Source of the DNA: Lachnospiraceae bacterium | GTDB taxonomy: Bacteria; Bacillota; Clostridia; Lachnospirales; Lachnospiraceae | NCBI GenBank assembly: GCA_015057025.1 | Contig: SVFD01000002.1 | Span: 124,001-188,000, forward strand | Direction of reading: 5' to 3' | DNA length: 64,000 nucleotides | In this document: positions 15,472 through 23,692 of the stretch, piece by piece | How the letters are laid out: the number at the start of each line of letters is the position of its first letter | Position numbering within the stretch: position 1 is the stretch's first letter | The notes under the pieces: model-generated | The model's input: the letters and a program-made list of their open reading frames with translations, nothing else | What the model was told of the DNA's origin: nothing | The model's database searches: none | Program-made: the position numbers and the translations under genes

Positions 15472-17160
15472 TTATAATTCGCTCATAAGCTTCATCTTGT
15501 AGCTTGTAAACTCATCATTTGTAAGCATTCCGGTTTTTTCAAGATCCATAAGTTTCTTAACCTTACCCTGGAATTCATCCATTGAAGCATAAGGAGCAAA
15601 AATATCATCAATGAATTCCTGCTTCTTAGCCTGGTAATCACCTTCAGAAATAAGTCCGATGCCGGGAAGTGCAATGTAAAGCTGAACTTTAGTGATATAG
15701 TCTTCTACTGCGCCAACCTTACGCAATAATTCAACTTTCTTAGCATGGAAGTCGAGTTCTGATAACCAATCACATGTCTTTAATGCCATTAATCTTTCAA
15801 CAACAACCTTAAATTCAGGAACAGATGCCCAAGGAGCATTTACGAATTCATCAATAACAGTACTCTGTTTCTTTTTGAATTCTGTTTCGCTGATTAAACC
15901 TGCTCTGACAAGTATGGGCCACTTATTCAGCTTCTTAATTAATGTATCAATAGAATCTGTCTGAGATACATCAATGATGTCAACTAATGCCTGAACCTTG
16001 ATTGCATACTCGTCAGCTGAAAGCATTTCACAATCTCTTAAAATAGGCCAACGCTCTAACTTCTTCTGAAGCACTTCTAAGCTGTCATTTGCGCTGTATT
16101 CAACTTCCTTAAGAACAGATGCCTTCTTTTCCTGGAACTCAGCTTCTGAAATCATGCCACCAAGCTTAATGTAAGGAAGTCTTTCAACGTTACGCTTATA
16201 TTCATCAAGGTCATCAACATCTGTATTGCAACATTCTTTGATGATATCAACCTTACGTGTTTCGAATTCTTTTTCAGAAAGCATACCGCAATCTTTTAAT
16301 ACAACTAACTTCTGAACCTTTTCGTTGAAGTCTGTCATTCCGCAAAGTTCACTTACCAATTCAAGCTTCTTTGCTTCAAATTCCTTATCATTTAACATAC
16401 CGCAATCTTTTAAAACATAAAGTTTCTTCATGCGGTTTTCGAAATCTTCAGAATCCTTCTTCTCTTCTTTTACAGGAGCCGGTGCGGGAGCAGGTGCAGG
16501 AGCCGGTGCGGGAGCAACAGGCTTCGGTTGCATAACTGCTGAACCAACTGCTGATGAAGTATTTGAAACAACAGAACCGGTAGAACCCATAAGTGATGAA
16601 CCGGTTTGGGCCATATGTAAAGGTGATTCCTTCTTGATAACAACATTCTGTGTTACAGGAATATCGCTCTTAATAATCTGCATTTCAGGCTTGGGAGCCG
16701 GAGCAACAGGTGTAGGAGCTACAGGAACAGGAGCCGGAGCAACGGGTGTAGGTGCTGCGGGTCTTGCAATAGGCTGGCTCTGGGTTGTTGCCTGTCTGAT
16801 TTCAGGTGCAGAACCTGCTGAACTCTCCTTTATGCTTCCTAATATTTCAATAACTGTATCAATATCTTTGATTGAAGGGAAAATAGTCTGCGCTTTCTTT
16901 GTACCGTACAAACTTGTGATACGAGTATTCATAATCAGAGCCTGATTACCCTGATACTCCCCTTTGAATACTTCTCGAACATCTGCGATGGGATATTCAA
17001 AGTTGTCGATATAACCGTTACGTCCCTCTTCGTTACAGATATAACCTTTACCGGAAATCTTTGTATCCTCAATCTTTAAGAAAAGCTTCTCTCCGCCTTT
17101 CAACAGCTTATTTTTAATGCTGCCGCTGTAATTACATGTAAAAACTTGAGCACCTGCCAT
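15472..17160 (-). CDS. Protein with eight SHOCT-like repeats
   Basis: A 562-residue protein in three parts. Residues 1 to about 115 form a beta-rich domain that could be PH-like. A linker of about 130 residues is rich in Pro and Ala (repeated PAPVAP and APAPAP). From residue 245 to the end run eight tandem units of 38-43 residues (the last 28), each of the form LxxLKDCGMLSExEFExKK, which is the SHOCT motif. SHOCT normally occurs once, at a C-terminus, so eight copies are unusual. No signal peptide or membrane segment is present. The frame is open to 17217, but AGGGAGG eight bases before the ATG ending at 17160 fixes the start. Function is unknown; a scaffold or oligomerising role is a guess. 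Confidence 0.8.
   Translation of the reverse strand: MAGAQVFTCNYSGSIKNKLLKGGEKLFLKIEDTKISGKGYICNEEGRNGYIDNFEYPIADVREVFKGEYQGNQALIMNTRITSLYGTKKAQTIFPSIKDIDTVIEILGSIKESSAGSAPEIRQATTQSQPIARPAAPTPVAPAPVPVAPTPVAPAPKPEMQIIKSDIPVTQNVVIKKESPLHMAQTGSSLMGSTGSVVSNTSSAVGSAVMQPKPVAPAPAPAPAPAPAPVKEEKKDSEDFENRMKKLYVLKDCGMLNDKEFEAKKLELVSELCGMTDFNEKVQKLVVLKDCGMLSEKEFETRKVDIIKECCNTDVDDLDEYKRNVERLPYIKLGGMISEAEFQEKKASVLKEVEYSANDSLEVLQKKLERWPILRDCEMLSADEYAIKVQALVDIIDVSQTDSIDTLIKKLNKWPILVRAGLISETEFKKKQSTVIDEFVNAPWASVPEFKVVVERLMALKTCDWLSELDFHAKKVELLRKVGAVEDYITKVQLYIALPGIGLISEGDYQAKKQEFIDDIFAPYASMDEFQGKVKKLMDLEKTGMLTNDEFTSYKMKLMSEL
15475..16428 (-). repeat. Eight diverged SHOCT-like protein repeats
   Basis: A coding repeat with a period of about 115-130 bases over 954 bases. 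Unit starts read KKLYVLKDCGML, QKLVVLKDCGML, ERLPYIKLGGMI, ERWPILRDCEML, NKWPILVRAGLI, ERLMALKTCDWL, QLYIALPGIGLI and KKLMDLEKTGML. The copies differ enough at protein level to suggest old duplication under selection. Confidence 0.85.
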
Positions 17161-17221
17161 TAAAATAACCTCCCTTTCGTTCCCTTTATACACATCTATG
17201 CTATTTTTTTCATTCAAGCGA

Positions 17222-17249
17222 TAAAAAATCCGCTTTCAAAGGAAAACGG
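17222..17249 (-). terminator. Terminator after the RNase E/G gene
   Basis: CCGTTTTC pairs with GAAAGCGG (one T-G pair) around the loop CTTT, then ATTTTTT. It lies about 85 bases past the rng stop codon and implies a separate promoter for the SHOCT-repeat gene. Confidence 0.75.
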
Positions 17250-17332
17250 CATAATCGCATAAATTACGCAAAGCACGATTTATTAGTATAATACCAATAA
17301 AAAGGACATTTTTCAAGTCTTTTTTAGCAATA

Positions 17333-18586
17333 TTATACTAAAATTTGTTCATAAATTGTTTTGTCACACTTTTTACGGGTAATTTCTACCAAACCAAGCC
17401 TTGTAAAACCTAAAACGCGCCCGGGATTAGTATCTTTTTGCAAGGCATTTGTAAGCGCTTTCAGTAATTCATCCCGGTGTCCTTTTTTCTCCATATTAAT
17501 AAAATCTACAACGATGATACCGGTAAGATTTCTCAGAAAAATCTGTATTGCAATTTCCTCTGCCGCTTCCATGTTGACCTGAAAATAAGTTTCTTCATTA
17601 GTAGACTTCTTATCGTATTTTCCACTGTTAACATCAATTACCGTCAATGCCTGAGTGGGCTCAATATATAGAAAACCACCGCATTTAAGCCAAACTTTAT
17701 CTGATAATGCTTCGGCAAGTTTACCTTCAAGACCATATAAAACATTTAGCGGTACAAGACAGTCTTCATAAAAATGCAGTTTATTTACAAACTCAGGATT
17801 TTTACCTTTGAGAAATGTCTTGGTTTGCTCATAAATTAACTTGTCATCAGTCAGAATCTTCTCAAAAACAGTCTCGTCTTTATCAAACACCGAAGCAATA
17901 AACTCCTGATACTTGGGTGTCACTTCAGAAAGGATTGAATAGTCACTGCGATACGATGCTTTATCCCGTAAATCATTTAACTTAGAACATAATTGTTCTG
18001 CTTCAAAGTGGATTTCCTCGCCTGTAATATTTTCATTGGCTGCTTCGGAGCGGACAATAATTTGAATACCTTCGGGGGGGTGAAAACTGGCTTCTTTTAG
18101 CTGTTTACACAGTTCCTCCCTGCGTGCTGGAGTTATTTTACGGGAATATAAGAATTCTGTTTTTCCAAATGATGCCACGCACAGTTTGCCTTCCAGACGA
18201 ATGGATGTGCTTGCTGAAGCTTCTTTTCCTTTGGACGGTTCTTTTATGATTTGTACTAAGACATTGTCTCCCTGAGCGAAGCTTTTACCCGGACGAGTAA
18301 GGTTAAAACCGTTCTGCAAATCTTCCAGATTGATAAAGCACTTGCGTTCGCCGAAAACACGTAAAAAGGCTGCATTAATGTTAGGAACTATATCCATAAC
18401 CTTTGCAATACAAATCATACCTTCCATTCGTCCGTTTTCATCGTCAGTCGTAAGTTTTAATAGTTTATTGTTTTGGATAAAACAGCCATGAATTTTCCCT
18501 TTTCTGCGCACCAAAACGAGACTTCCCTTATTAGGCATGTCTTGATAAAGCTTTCCGTCTTGATTTTTAGGTACGGGTTTGATCAT
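17333..18586 (-). CDS. rng: Ribonuclease E/G family protein
   Basis: A 417-residue endoribonuclease that processes rRNA and mRNA. An S1-like region (AKVMDIVPNINAAFLRV) is followed by the catalytic core; the two metal-binding aspartates lie in VIDVNSGKY and VVDFINMEKKG. The protein ends at TRKKCDKTIYEQILV, so the CPxCxG zinc link that follows this point in Escherichia coli RNase E/G and joins the dimer is absent. The frame opens at TTG 18619; the ATG ending at 18586 with AAAGGAAA upstream is preferred. It follows the two radical-SAM-associated genes, as in other Clostridia. Confidence 0.93.
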   Translation of the reverse strand: MIKPVPKNQDGKLYQDMPNKGSLVLVRRKGKIHGCFIQNNKLLKLTTDDENGRMEGMICIAKVMDIVPNINAAFLRVFGERKCFINLEDLQNGFNLTRPGKSFAQGDNVLVQIIKEPSKGKEASASTSIRLEGKLCVASFGKTEFLYSRKITPARREELCKQLKEASFHPPEGIQIIVRSEAANENITGEEIHFEAEQLCSKLNDLRDKASYRSDYSILSEVTPKYQEFIASVFDKDETVFEKILTDDKLIYEQTKTFLKGKNPEFVNKLHFYEDCLVPLNVLYGLEGKLAEALSDKVWLKCGGFLYIEPTQALTVIDVNSGKYDKKSTNEETYFQVNMEAAEEIAIQIFLRNLTGIIVVDFINMEKKGHRDELLKALTNALQKDTNPGRVLGFTRLGLVEITRKKCDKTIYEQILV

Positions 18587-18676
18587 CAGTGTTGGTTTCC
18601 TTTTAATTAAGAGGTACAATTAATATTTTATTAGAACAACTAATTATTTGTTATAAGAGTCAAAACATAAGTGGAA

Positions 18677-19372
18677 TTAAAATACATCGCCAACCTCACC
18701 CAACGAAATATATCCGCCATTGGGTGCATCTGTAAAAGTATCCTCTCGGGTTACCTGTACGGCGTTGGAATCGTATTCTTTACCATAAAAGCCTGCCAGA
18801 CATTCCATTACCGCTCCGGGTTTTACGTTGCCGGCACTGCTGGCATCAACAAGCATATATATGGTTCTGTCATCAAGTGCTTTTAATTCAAATACAGCCT
18901 CTTTTAAATTACGCTCAATTACGCTTTTGGCTGTCTTTTTGGTGTAAAGAACCTCGTCCCGGACTAGAAACTGACTAATAGCTTCTGTTAAATCATAATC
19001 AGGAGCATGGCCATCTTTCCAGTTTAATCGATATGACGCTGCTTTTACGGATGCCATGGCATTCTTTGCGTCATCAGATAGAATTCTCATGCCTGTTATA
19101 ACCATACCTTCAGCCATTTCATTATTAAGACGAGCAATCATATCTTCTGCTGTTGTGACTGAATTTGCTTCAATATCAAAATATTCTCCTTCGCTTTCCA
19201 CACCAACACCCAAGGGCGCCGCAAAAGACATAATCTGATGAGGACTAAAACCTGTGGAATAGGCAATATCTATATCGCTTCGGCGGATTGCCTTCTGAAA
19301 ATATCTCATTATATCCAAGTGTCCTATAAAGCGCAAGGGACCTTTCTTGGAAAACTTAATTCTTAACTTCAT
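18677..19372 (-). CDS. TIGR03936 (DUF2344) radical-SAM-associated protein
   Basis: A 231-residue protein beginning MKLRIKFSKKGPLRFIGHLD, the hallmark of the DUF2344/TIGR03936 family, always found next to or fused with a TIGR03960 radical-SAM protein. The pair's substrate is unknown; its constant association with RNase E/G and L21/L27 suggests RNA or ribosome modification. A frame extends to 19408, but GAGGAACAC before the ATG ending at 19372 fixes the start. The partner gene lies 70 bases upstream. Confidence 0.92.
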   Translation of the reverse strand: MKLRIKFSKKGPLRFIGHLDIMRYFQKAIRRSDIDIAYSTGFSPHQIMSFAAPLGVGVESEGEYFDIEANSVTTAEDMIARLNNEMAEGMVITGMRILSDDAKNAMASVKAASYRLNWKDGHAPDYDLTEAISQFLVRDEVLYTKKTAKSVIERNLKEAVFELKALDDRTIYMLVDASSAGNVKPGAVMECLAGFYGKEYDSNAVQVTREDTFTDAPNGGYISLGEVGDVF

Positions 19373-19442
19373 GTGTTCCTCTTTTCTTGTTTTTACATAA
19401 AAGTTCATTTTATATTCATGCTAAATTTGCTGTATTTGGACC

Positions 19443-21305
19443 TTATTCAAAACAGAACTTGCCGCTTCCGTAAACTGCAGCTCCGCAGCCTTGACATTTT
19501 TCCTTACAATTAGGCGTAACTTCACCCTTTTGTGCACGCTCCCACTCACGTTTTAAGAATGTTTTGGTAACACCGATATCAATAAAATCCCAAGGAAGAA
19601 TTTCATCAGTGCTTCGTTCTCGTTCATTGTAAAACGCAATGCCTAAGCCATTCTTTTCGAAAGCATCAAGCCACTTATCATAGTGAAAATATTCATTCCA
19701 TGCATCAAAAACACAACCGGATTTGTATGCATCCAAAATAACATTAGCGATTCGTCTGTCACCACGGGCAAAAACACCCTCAAGCACAGATACATCCGTA
19801 TCATGCCAATTGTATTTAATACTCTTTTGGTTTAATTGACTGATAATGCCCTGACGGGTTTTATATGCCTTTTCACGGAAGTCTGCCTGCGAGTTCATGG
19901 GAGCCCACTGGAAAGGCGTAAAAGGCTTCGGAATAAAGAAAGACGTACTTGCAGTAATCTGTACACGGCCGTTTCTTTTTTCCTTCGGTACGGTTTCATA
20001 GTAAACCTTAGCAATTTCGTTGCAAAGTGCACCGATTCCGGCAATATCTTCGTCTGTTTCTAAAGGGAGTCCTAACATAAAATATAATTTTACCTTATTC
20101 CATCCGCCTTCAAAGGCTAATTTAGCACCATCGAGAATGACTTCCTCAGTCAAACCTTTGTTTATTACGTTTCGCATACGTTGTGTACCGGCTTCAGGCG
20201 CAAAGGTAAGGCTTGTCTTCTTTACATCTTGGATTTTACTCATAATATCTAAAGAAAAAGCATCAATTCTCAAGGAAGGTAAAGAAATATTAATTTTCTT
20301 CTTGCTGCATTCTTCGATTAAGAATAAAAGCAACTCTTCTAACCGGCTGTAATCGCTGGAACTCAAGGAACTCAAAGAAATCTCCTCATGTCCCGTGTTT
20401 TCAATCAATTCCTTAGCATATTGCTTTAACACTTCCACATCGCGCTCGCGAATGGGACGATAAAGCTGACCGGCCTGACAGAATCGACATCCTCTTGTAC
20501 AACCGCGCTGAATTTCCAAAACAAGCCTGTCCTGGGTAGACTTGATAAATGGGATCACCGGTTTTACAGGATAATAAGTATCAGAAAGTTTTGTTTCCAC
20601 TTCCTTACGTACTTTCACCGGTATATCTTCAAATTTGGGCTTAAATTCGCTGATAATCCCCTTTGCATCATAACTCACCTCATAGCAAGAAGGTGCATAA
20701 ATGCCGGGAATATTAGTTGCATGACGCAGGAATTCCTCACGGCTTACGCCTGCGGCACGGTCTTTTTTATATAAGTCAAGAAGGGCTCTGTACTGTGTTT
20801 CGCCTTCTCCGATGTAAAATAAATCAAAGAAAGGTGCAATCGGCTCCGGATTATAGGAACATGGACCGCCACCGATGACAATGGGATCCTCCCAGGTACG
20901 TTCTGTATTGATTAAAGGAATACCAGCTAAATCTAATACCTGTAAAATATTGGTATAGCACATCTCATACTGCAGTGTAATACCTAAAAAATCCATACTT
21001 TTTACCGGTTCCTGGCTCTCTAATGCGAACAAAGGAATTTTCTCTTCACGCATAATCCCATCCAAATCCGGCCAGGGCGAATACACACGCTCGCACCAGG
21101 TATCCTCAAAACTGTTGAACATATCATACAGAATTTGAATGCCTAAATGGCTCATGCCGATTTCGTATACATCCGGAAAACACATACAGAAACGAACATC
21201 CACAGCATTTTTGTCTTTTATAACACTATTGATTTCGTGACCGATGTATCGTGCCGGCTTCTCAATTTTCATTAAAATTTCATCTGATAAAGCTAATTGT
21301 CTCAT
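19443..21305 (-). CDS. TIGR03960 B12-binding-domain radical-SAM protein
   Basis: A 620-residue protein. Residues 50-200 resemble a B12-binding domain (MCFPDVYEIGMSHLGIQILY). The radical-SAM core follows, with CTRGCRFCQAG as the CxxxCxxC ligand motif of the [4Fe-4S] cluster that cleaves S-adenosylmethionine. The C-terminus adds a cysteine-rich end (CKEKCQGCGA) that may bind a second cluster. Family members pair with the DUF2344 protein encoded next; the reaction is not known. It is the first gene of this run after the small membrane-protein gene. Confidence 0.94.
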   Translation of the reverse strand: MRQLALSDEILMKIEKPARYIGHEINSVIKDKNAVDVRFCMCFPDVYEIGMSHLGIQILYDMFNSFEDTWCERVYSPWPDLDGIMREEKIPLFALESQEPVKSMDFLGITLQYEMCYTNILQVLDLAGIPLINTERTWEDPIVIGGGPCSYNPEPIAPFFDLFYIGEGETQYRALLDLYKKDRAAGVSREEFLRHATNIPGIYAPSCYEVSYDAKGIISEFKPKFEDIPVKVRKEVETKLSDTYYPVKPVIPFIKSTQDRLVLEIQRGCTRGCRFCQAGQLYRPIRERDVEVLKQYAKELIENTGHEEISLSSLSSSDYSRLEELLLFLIEECSKKKINISLPSLRIDAFSLDIMSKIQDVKKTSLTFAPEAGTQRMRNVINKGLTEEVILDGAKLAFEGGWNKVKLYFMLGLPLETDEDIAGIGALCNEIAKVYYETVPKEKRNGRVQITASTSFFIPKPFTPFQWAPMNSQADFREKAYKTRQGIISQLNQKSIKYNWHDTDVSVLEGVFARGDRRIANVILDAYKSGCVFDAWNEYFHYDKWLDAFEKNGLGIAFYNERERSTDEILPWDFIDIGVTKTFLKREWERAQKGEVTPNCKEKCQGCGAAVYGSGKFCFE

Positions 21306-21325
21306 GTATACCTCTTGTTATACTC

Positions 21326-21718
21326 TTATTCTGTTGACGGTACGTCGGTATCCATATTGCTGTTTTCTTGGGTTTCTACCTTTTCTTCGGACGAACTTTC
21401 AACATTCTCTTGTAAAGTATAAGTGAAAGGGCTCATAAAATCAATCAAATTTCCATTTTCTTCTGTGGTAATCATTGTATTGACGTACTGCTTAATAGTT
21501 GGATTTTTACTTCCGATAAAAACAATAATGCCAAATATCAGCACGCAGATCACCAGACGAATGATTAGAAAGGTAAGAAAATGTCCAGATTCTTCGGTTT
21601 GGGATTGATTTTGTAAAGTTTTGACGTTGTTTTTTGAGTTAATTGGGGCGTTGGAGTTGTTTTTTAATTGTTGTACGATGGCAAGTTTCTCTTCTATTGT
21701 TCTGTTAGATGGGGTCAT
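21326..21718 (-). CDS. Small single-pass membrane protein
   Basis: A 130-residue protein I do not recognise. Residues 1-45 are polar with many Asn and Gln, one transmembrane helix spans about 47-68 (FLTFLIIRLVICVLIFGIIV), and the last 60 residues are acidic and rich in Ser and Glu. AGGGAGAG lies seven bases before the ATG. It is 20 bases upstream of the TIGR03960 gene and probably the first gene of that transcript. Confidence 0.7.
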   Translation of the reverse strand: MTPSNRTIEEKLAIVQQLKNNSNAPINSKNNVKTLQNQSQTEESGHFLTFLIIRLVICVLIFGIIVFIGSKNPTIKQYVNTMITTEENGNLIDFMSPFTYTLQENVESSSEEKVETQENSNMDTDVPSTE

Positions 21719-21779
21719 AGCTATACTCTCCCTATTAGGTTTTAGTATAAGATATGTGGAAATTAGACAAAAATGAATA

Positions 21780-21804
21780 GAAAAAAGTCGCCCGAAGGCG
21801 ACCC
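21780..21804 (-). terminator. Terminator after the Rpn nuclease gene
   Basis: GTCGCC-TTCG-GGCGAC on the minus strand, a six-base GC-rich stem with the very stable TTCG tetraloop, followed by TTTTTT. Confidence 0.95.
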
Positions 21805-21811
21805 TTTGATT

Positions 21812-22729
21812 TCATAAATTATATTTAGTATACATCTCATTTAGAAAATTTTTATCTTGAAGTTTGATTAAAAGATGTAGTTCGTTATTATTTTCCATAT
21901 ATTTCAATAACGTAAGCATTCTGTCCTGTTCCTTTATGCGTCCTTCTTCGCGGGCATCTTCCTCAATTAATTTCATATGTTTTTCCTGATCATATTCAAA
22001 AATACTCATAGCAATTACCTCCGCACGTTGTGCTTTTAAAAAGTCTGCGAGAATACCGTCACGAATACAATCTTCAACAGCTTGATTTACTGCCAGCCGC
22101 AAGTCCATTGTCTTTCGGTTTTCTCGAATCTTTGTAGTAAATAACATATATTCTTTTAGCAGATGACAAGCCTCAAGCAGTTCTTCATTCATTCCCGGAT
22201 TAATATTATATACCGTTACAATCAATTCTAACTCGGGATATTCCGTCTTCTTTTGAAACAGGTCAGATAATCGATATTCTGTTCGCTCCGGCATTTGCGT
22301 ACTACCATTGTAAAATACGGCGAAACGTGGTGTCGGAATATGTATACTTTTACTATGATATAAATTCTTCTCGGAAACAAGTTTTTGCAATTGCCCGGCA
22401 ACATATAACAAATCGTGCAAAGGCATATTGGGATTCACCGTCGACTGATGTTCATATAAACTAAGTTCGAACGCAAACATACAGGAAACATCATTTTTCA
22501 TTCCCATATATACGGCATTTTCTAATGTAGTTATTTCTAAATCATCCACATTAGTAAAATTCGTCTTGTTTACCGCATTATACAAACTCAATAACGCACT
22601 CTTTTCGCGAAAAAGCATCCGAAAAACAGTATCCTTGTAGTTGCGTTCCGCCATCGGCATGATGTTATTTCTTATCGCTTTCTGTTCGGTAAGTTTATCT
22701 TCTGTAGAAGTAACATTCGTGTAGTCCAT
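21812..22729 (-). CDS. Rpn-family PD-(D/E)XK nuclease (transposase-related)
   Basis: A 305-residue protein of the Rpn/putative transposase family, common in many copies in Lachnospiraceae. The N-terminal nuclease domain starts NYKDTVFRMLFREK and holds the core around KNDVSCMFAFELSLYEHQ, where D and E-x-S/K-type positions of the PD-(D/E)XK fold fall. The C-terminal third is helical and charged. Rpn proteins promote RecA-independent recombination; chromosomal copies may be domesticated. AAGGAGG lies before the ATG. No terminal repeats were seen around it. Confidence 0.82.
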   Translation of the reverse strand: MDYTNVTSTEDKLTEQKAIRNNIMPMAERNYKDTVFRMLFREKSALLSLYNAVNKTNFTNVDDLEITTLENAVYMGMKNDVSCMFAFELSLYEHQSTVNPNMPLHDLLYVAGQLQKLVSEKNLYHSKSIHIPTPRFAVFYNGSTQMPERTEYRLSDLFQKKTEYPELELIVTVYNINPGMNEELLEACHLLKEYMLFTTKIRENRKTMDLRLAVNQAVEDCIRDGILADFLKAQRAEVIAMSIFEYDQEKHMKLIEEDAREEGRIKEQDRMLTLLKYMENNNELHLLIKLQDKNFLNEMYTKYNL

Positions 22730-23074
22730 ACACTTACCTCCTTATTCCGCAAGGACCCTTAAATCCCTGCTTATGTTGTAATTTGTGAATAAAAGCATGG
22801 ATTCTTAAGAATTCCTTTTAGAGAAAGGAAGAACGGCGATATTGCCGGAAGATGTATAAAAACTGCTTATACAAAAAGAAATATGCTTTGTATATGTATT
22901 GTATAAAAGAGAATAGGGATTGACAATTGGTAAATGTGACGAAAAATATTTCTGCTTAAAATGTATGTTGTATTGCGGTTTAAAGTTTATATGATATAAT
23001 TATATATTATAGCACGCGAAAATTACATGTACTTATATAGATAAAACAAATTATAAAGAAAGAAGGTACGTATT
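22730..23074. other. 345-base intergenic region between divergent genes
   Basis: No gene seen. It holds the palindrome ATTCTTAAGAAT (22801-22812), a small hairpin TTCCTTT/AAAGGAA (22812-22830), CGGC-GATATT-GCCG (22834-22847) and a probable forward promoter at 22973-23000. No convincing promoter for the minus-strand nuclease gene was found. Confidence 0.6.
22973..23000 (+). promoter_or_regulatory. Probable promoter of the zinc-ribbon gene
   Basis: TTGCGG and TATAAT (22995-23000) are 16 bases apart; the -10 is perfect. It lies 74 bases before the ATG. Confidence 0.6.
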
Positions 23075-23614
23075 ATGGTAAAAATCAATTTGAAACCCAA
23101 TGAAGTAATAATTTTACATCACGAAAATATTTCTCGGGGTGATAAAGGAAGGTTTAAAGACGAACTTATTTTGACAAATCTATGTCTACTTCATGTTGAA
23201 AAAGGTATGTTTAATAAAATAAAAAAAATAAATGTCTTTCCACTAAATACAATTAAAATATTTAACAATAAAGCACAAGCCTTAGCAAACAGACACAAAA
23301 ATGGATATTATTATTTAGATGTCTATTTTATTAACAGTCAAGAATCCTTTGGATTTTATAACAAAAGTGATTTACAAAAATATGTTAAAGAAATAAATAA
23401 ATTATTAGTTGTTCCTCAAGAGAAAAAAACTATAAATACAAATGAATTAAAAGCAACCATTATTGATACAGCAACATCGCTTATTGGTGCATTAAAGGTA
23501 AAACCAAAAGAAATATCTATGGTTTGTCCTAGTTGCGGTGCAACAATATCTGGCGAAAAGGGAAAAAATATATGTTGCGATTATTGTGGGATGTTTCATA
23601 CATTAAAAGAATAA
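23075..23614 (+). CDS. PH-like/zinc-ribbon protein of unknown function
   Basis: A 179-residue protein. Residues 1-112 look like a compact beta-rich domain (KDELILTNLCLLHVEKG, then a YYYLDVYF strand), plausibly PH/GRAM-like, as in short bacterial PH proteins. Residues 152-175 form a zinc ribbon with CPSCG and CCDYCG. No membrane segment is present. AAGAAGG precedes the start and a terminator follows, so it is a single-gene unit. It is more AT- and lysine-rich than its neighbours, in keeping with an accessory gene. Function is unknown. Confidence 0.7.
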   Translation: MVKINLKPNEVIILHHENISRGDKGRFKDELILTNLCLLHVEKGMFNKIKKINVFPLNTIKIFNNKAQALANRHKNGYYYLDVYFINSQESFGFYNKSDLQKYVKEINKLLVVPQEKKTINTNELKATIIDTATSLIGALKVKPKEISMVCPSCGATISGEKGKNICCDYCGMFHTLKE

Positions 23615-23641
23615 TATTTATACACAGAGATATAATAAGAG

Positions 23642-23672
23642 ATGGACAGGAAAACAATCCTGTCCATTTTTG
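23642..23672 (+). terminator. Terminator after the zinc-ribbon gene
   Basis: ATGGACAGGA pairs perfectly with TCCTGTCCAT over six bases, followed by TTTTTG. The minus side lacks a T run, so it does not clearly serve hisIE. Confidence 0.85.
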
Positions 23673-23692
23673 TATTTTATATATTATATTTT

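Noticed and set aside
16430-16945. A 171-codon frame opposite the SHOCT-repeat gene, rich in Gly and Ala
   Set aside because: It is the antisense of the Pro/Ala linker; its composition follows from GC-rich codons there.
21812-22729. Rpn gene as part of an intact insertion sequence
   Set aside because: No terminal inverted repeats or target duplications were seen around it.
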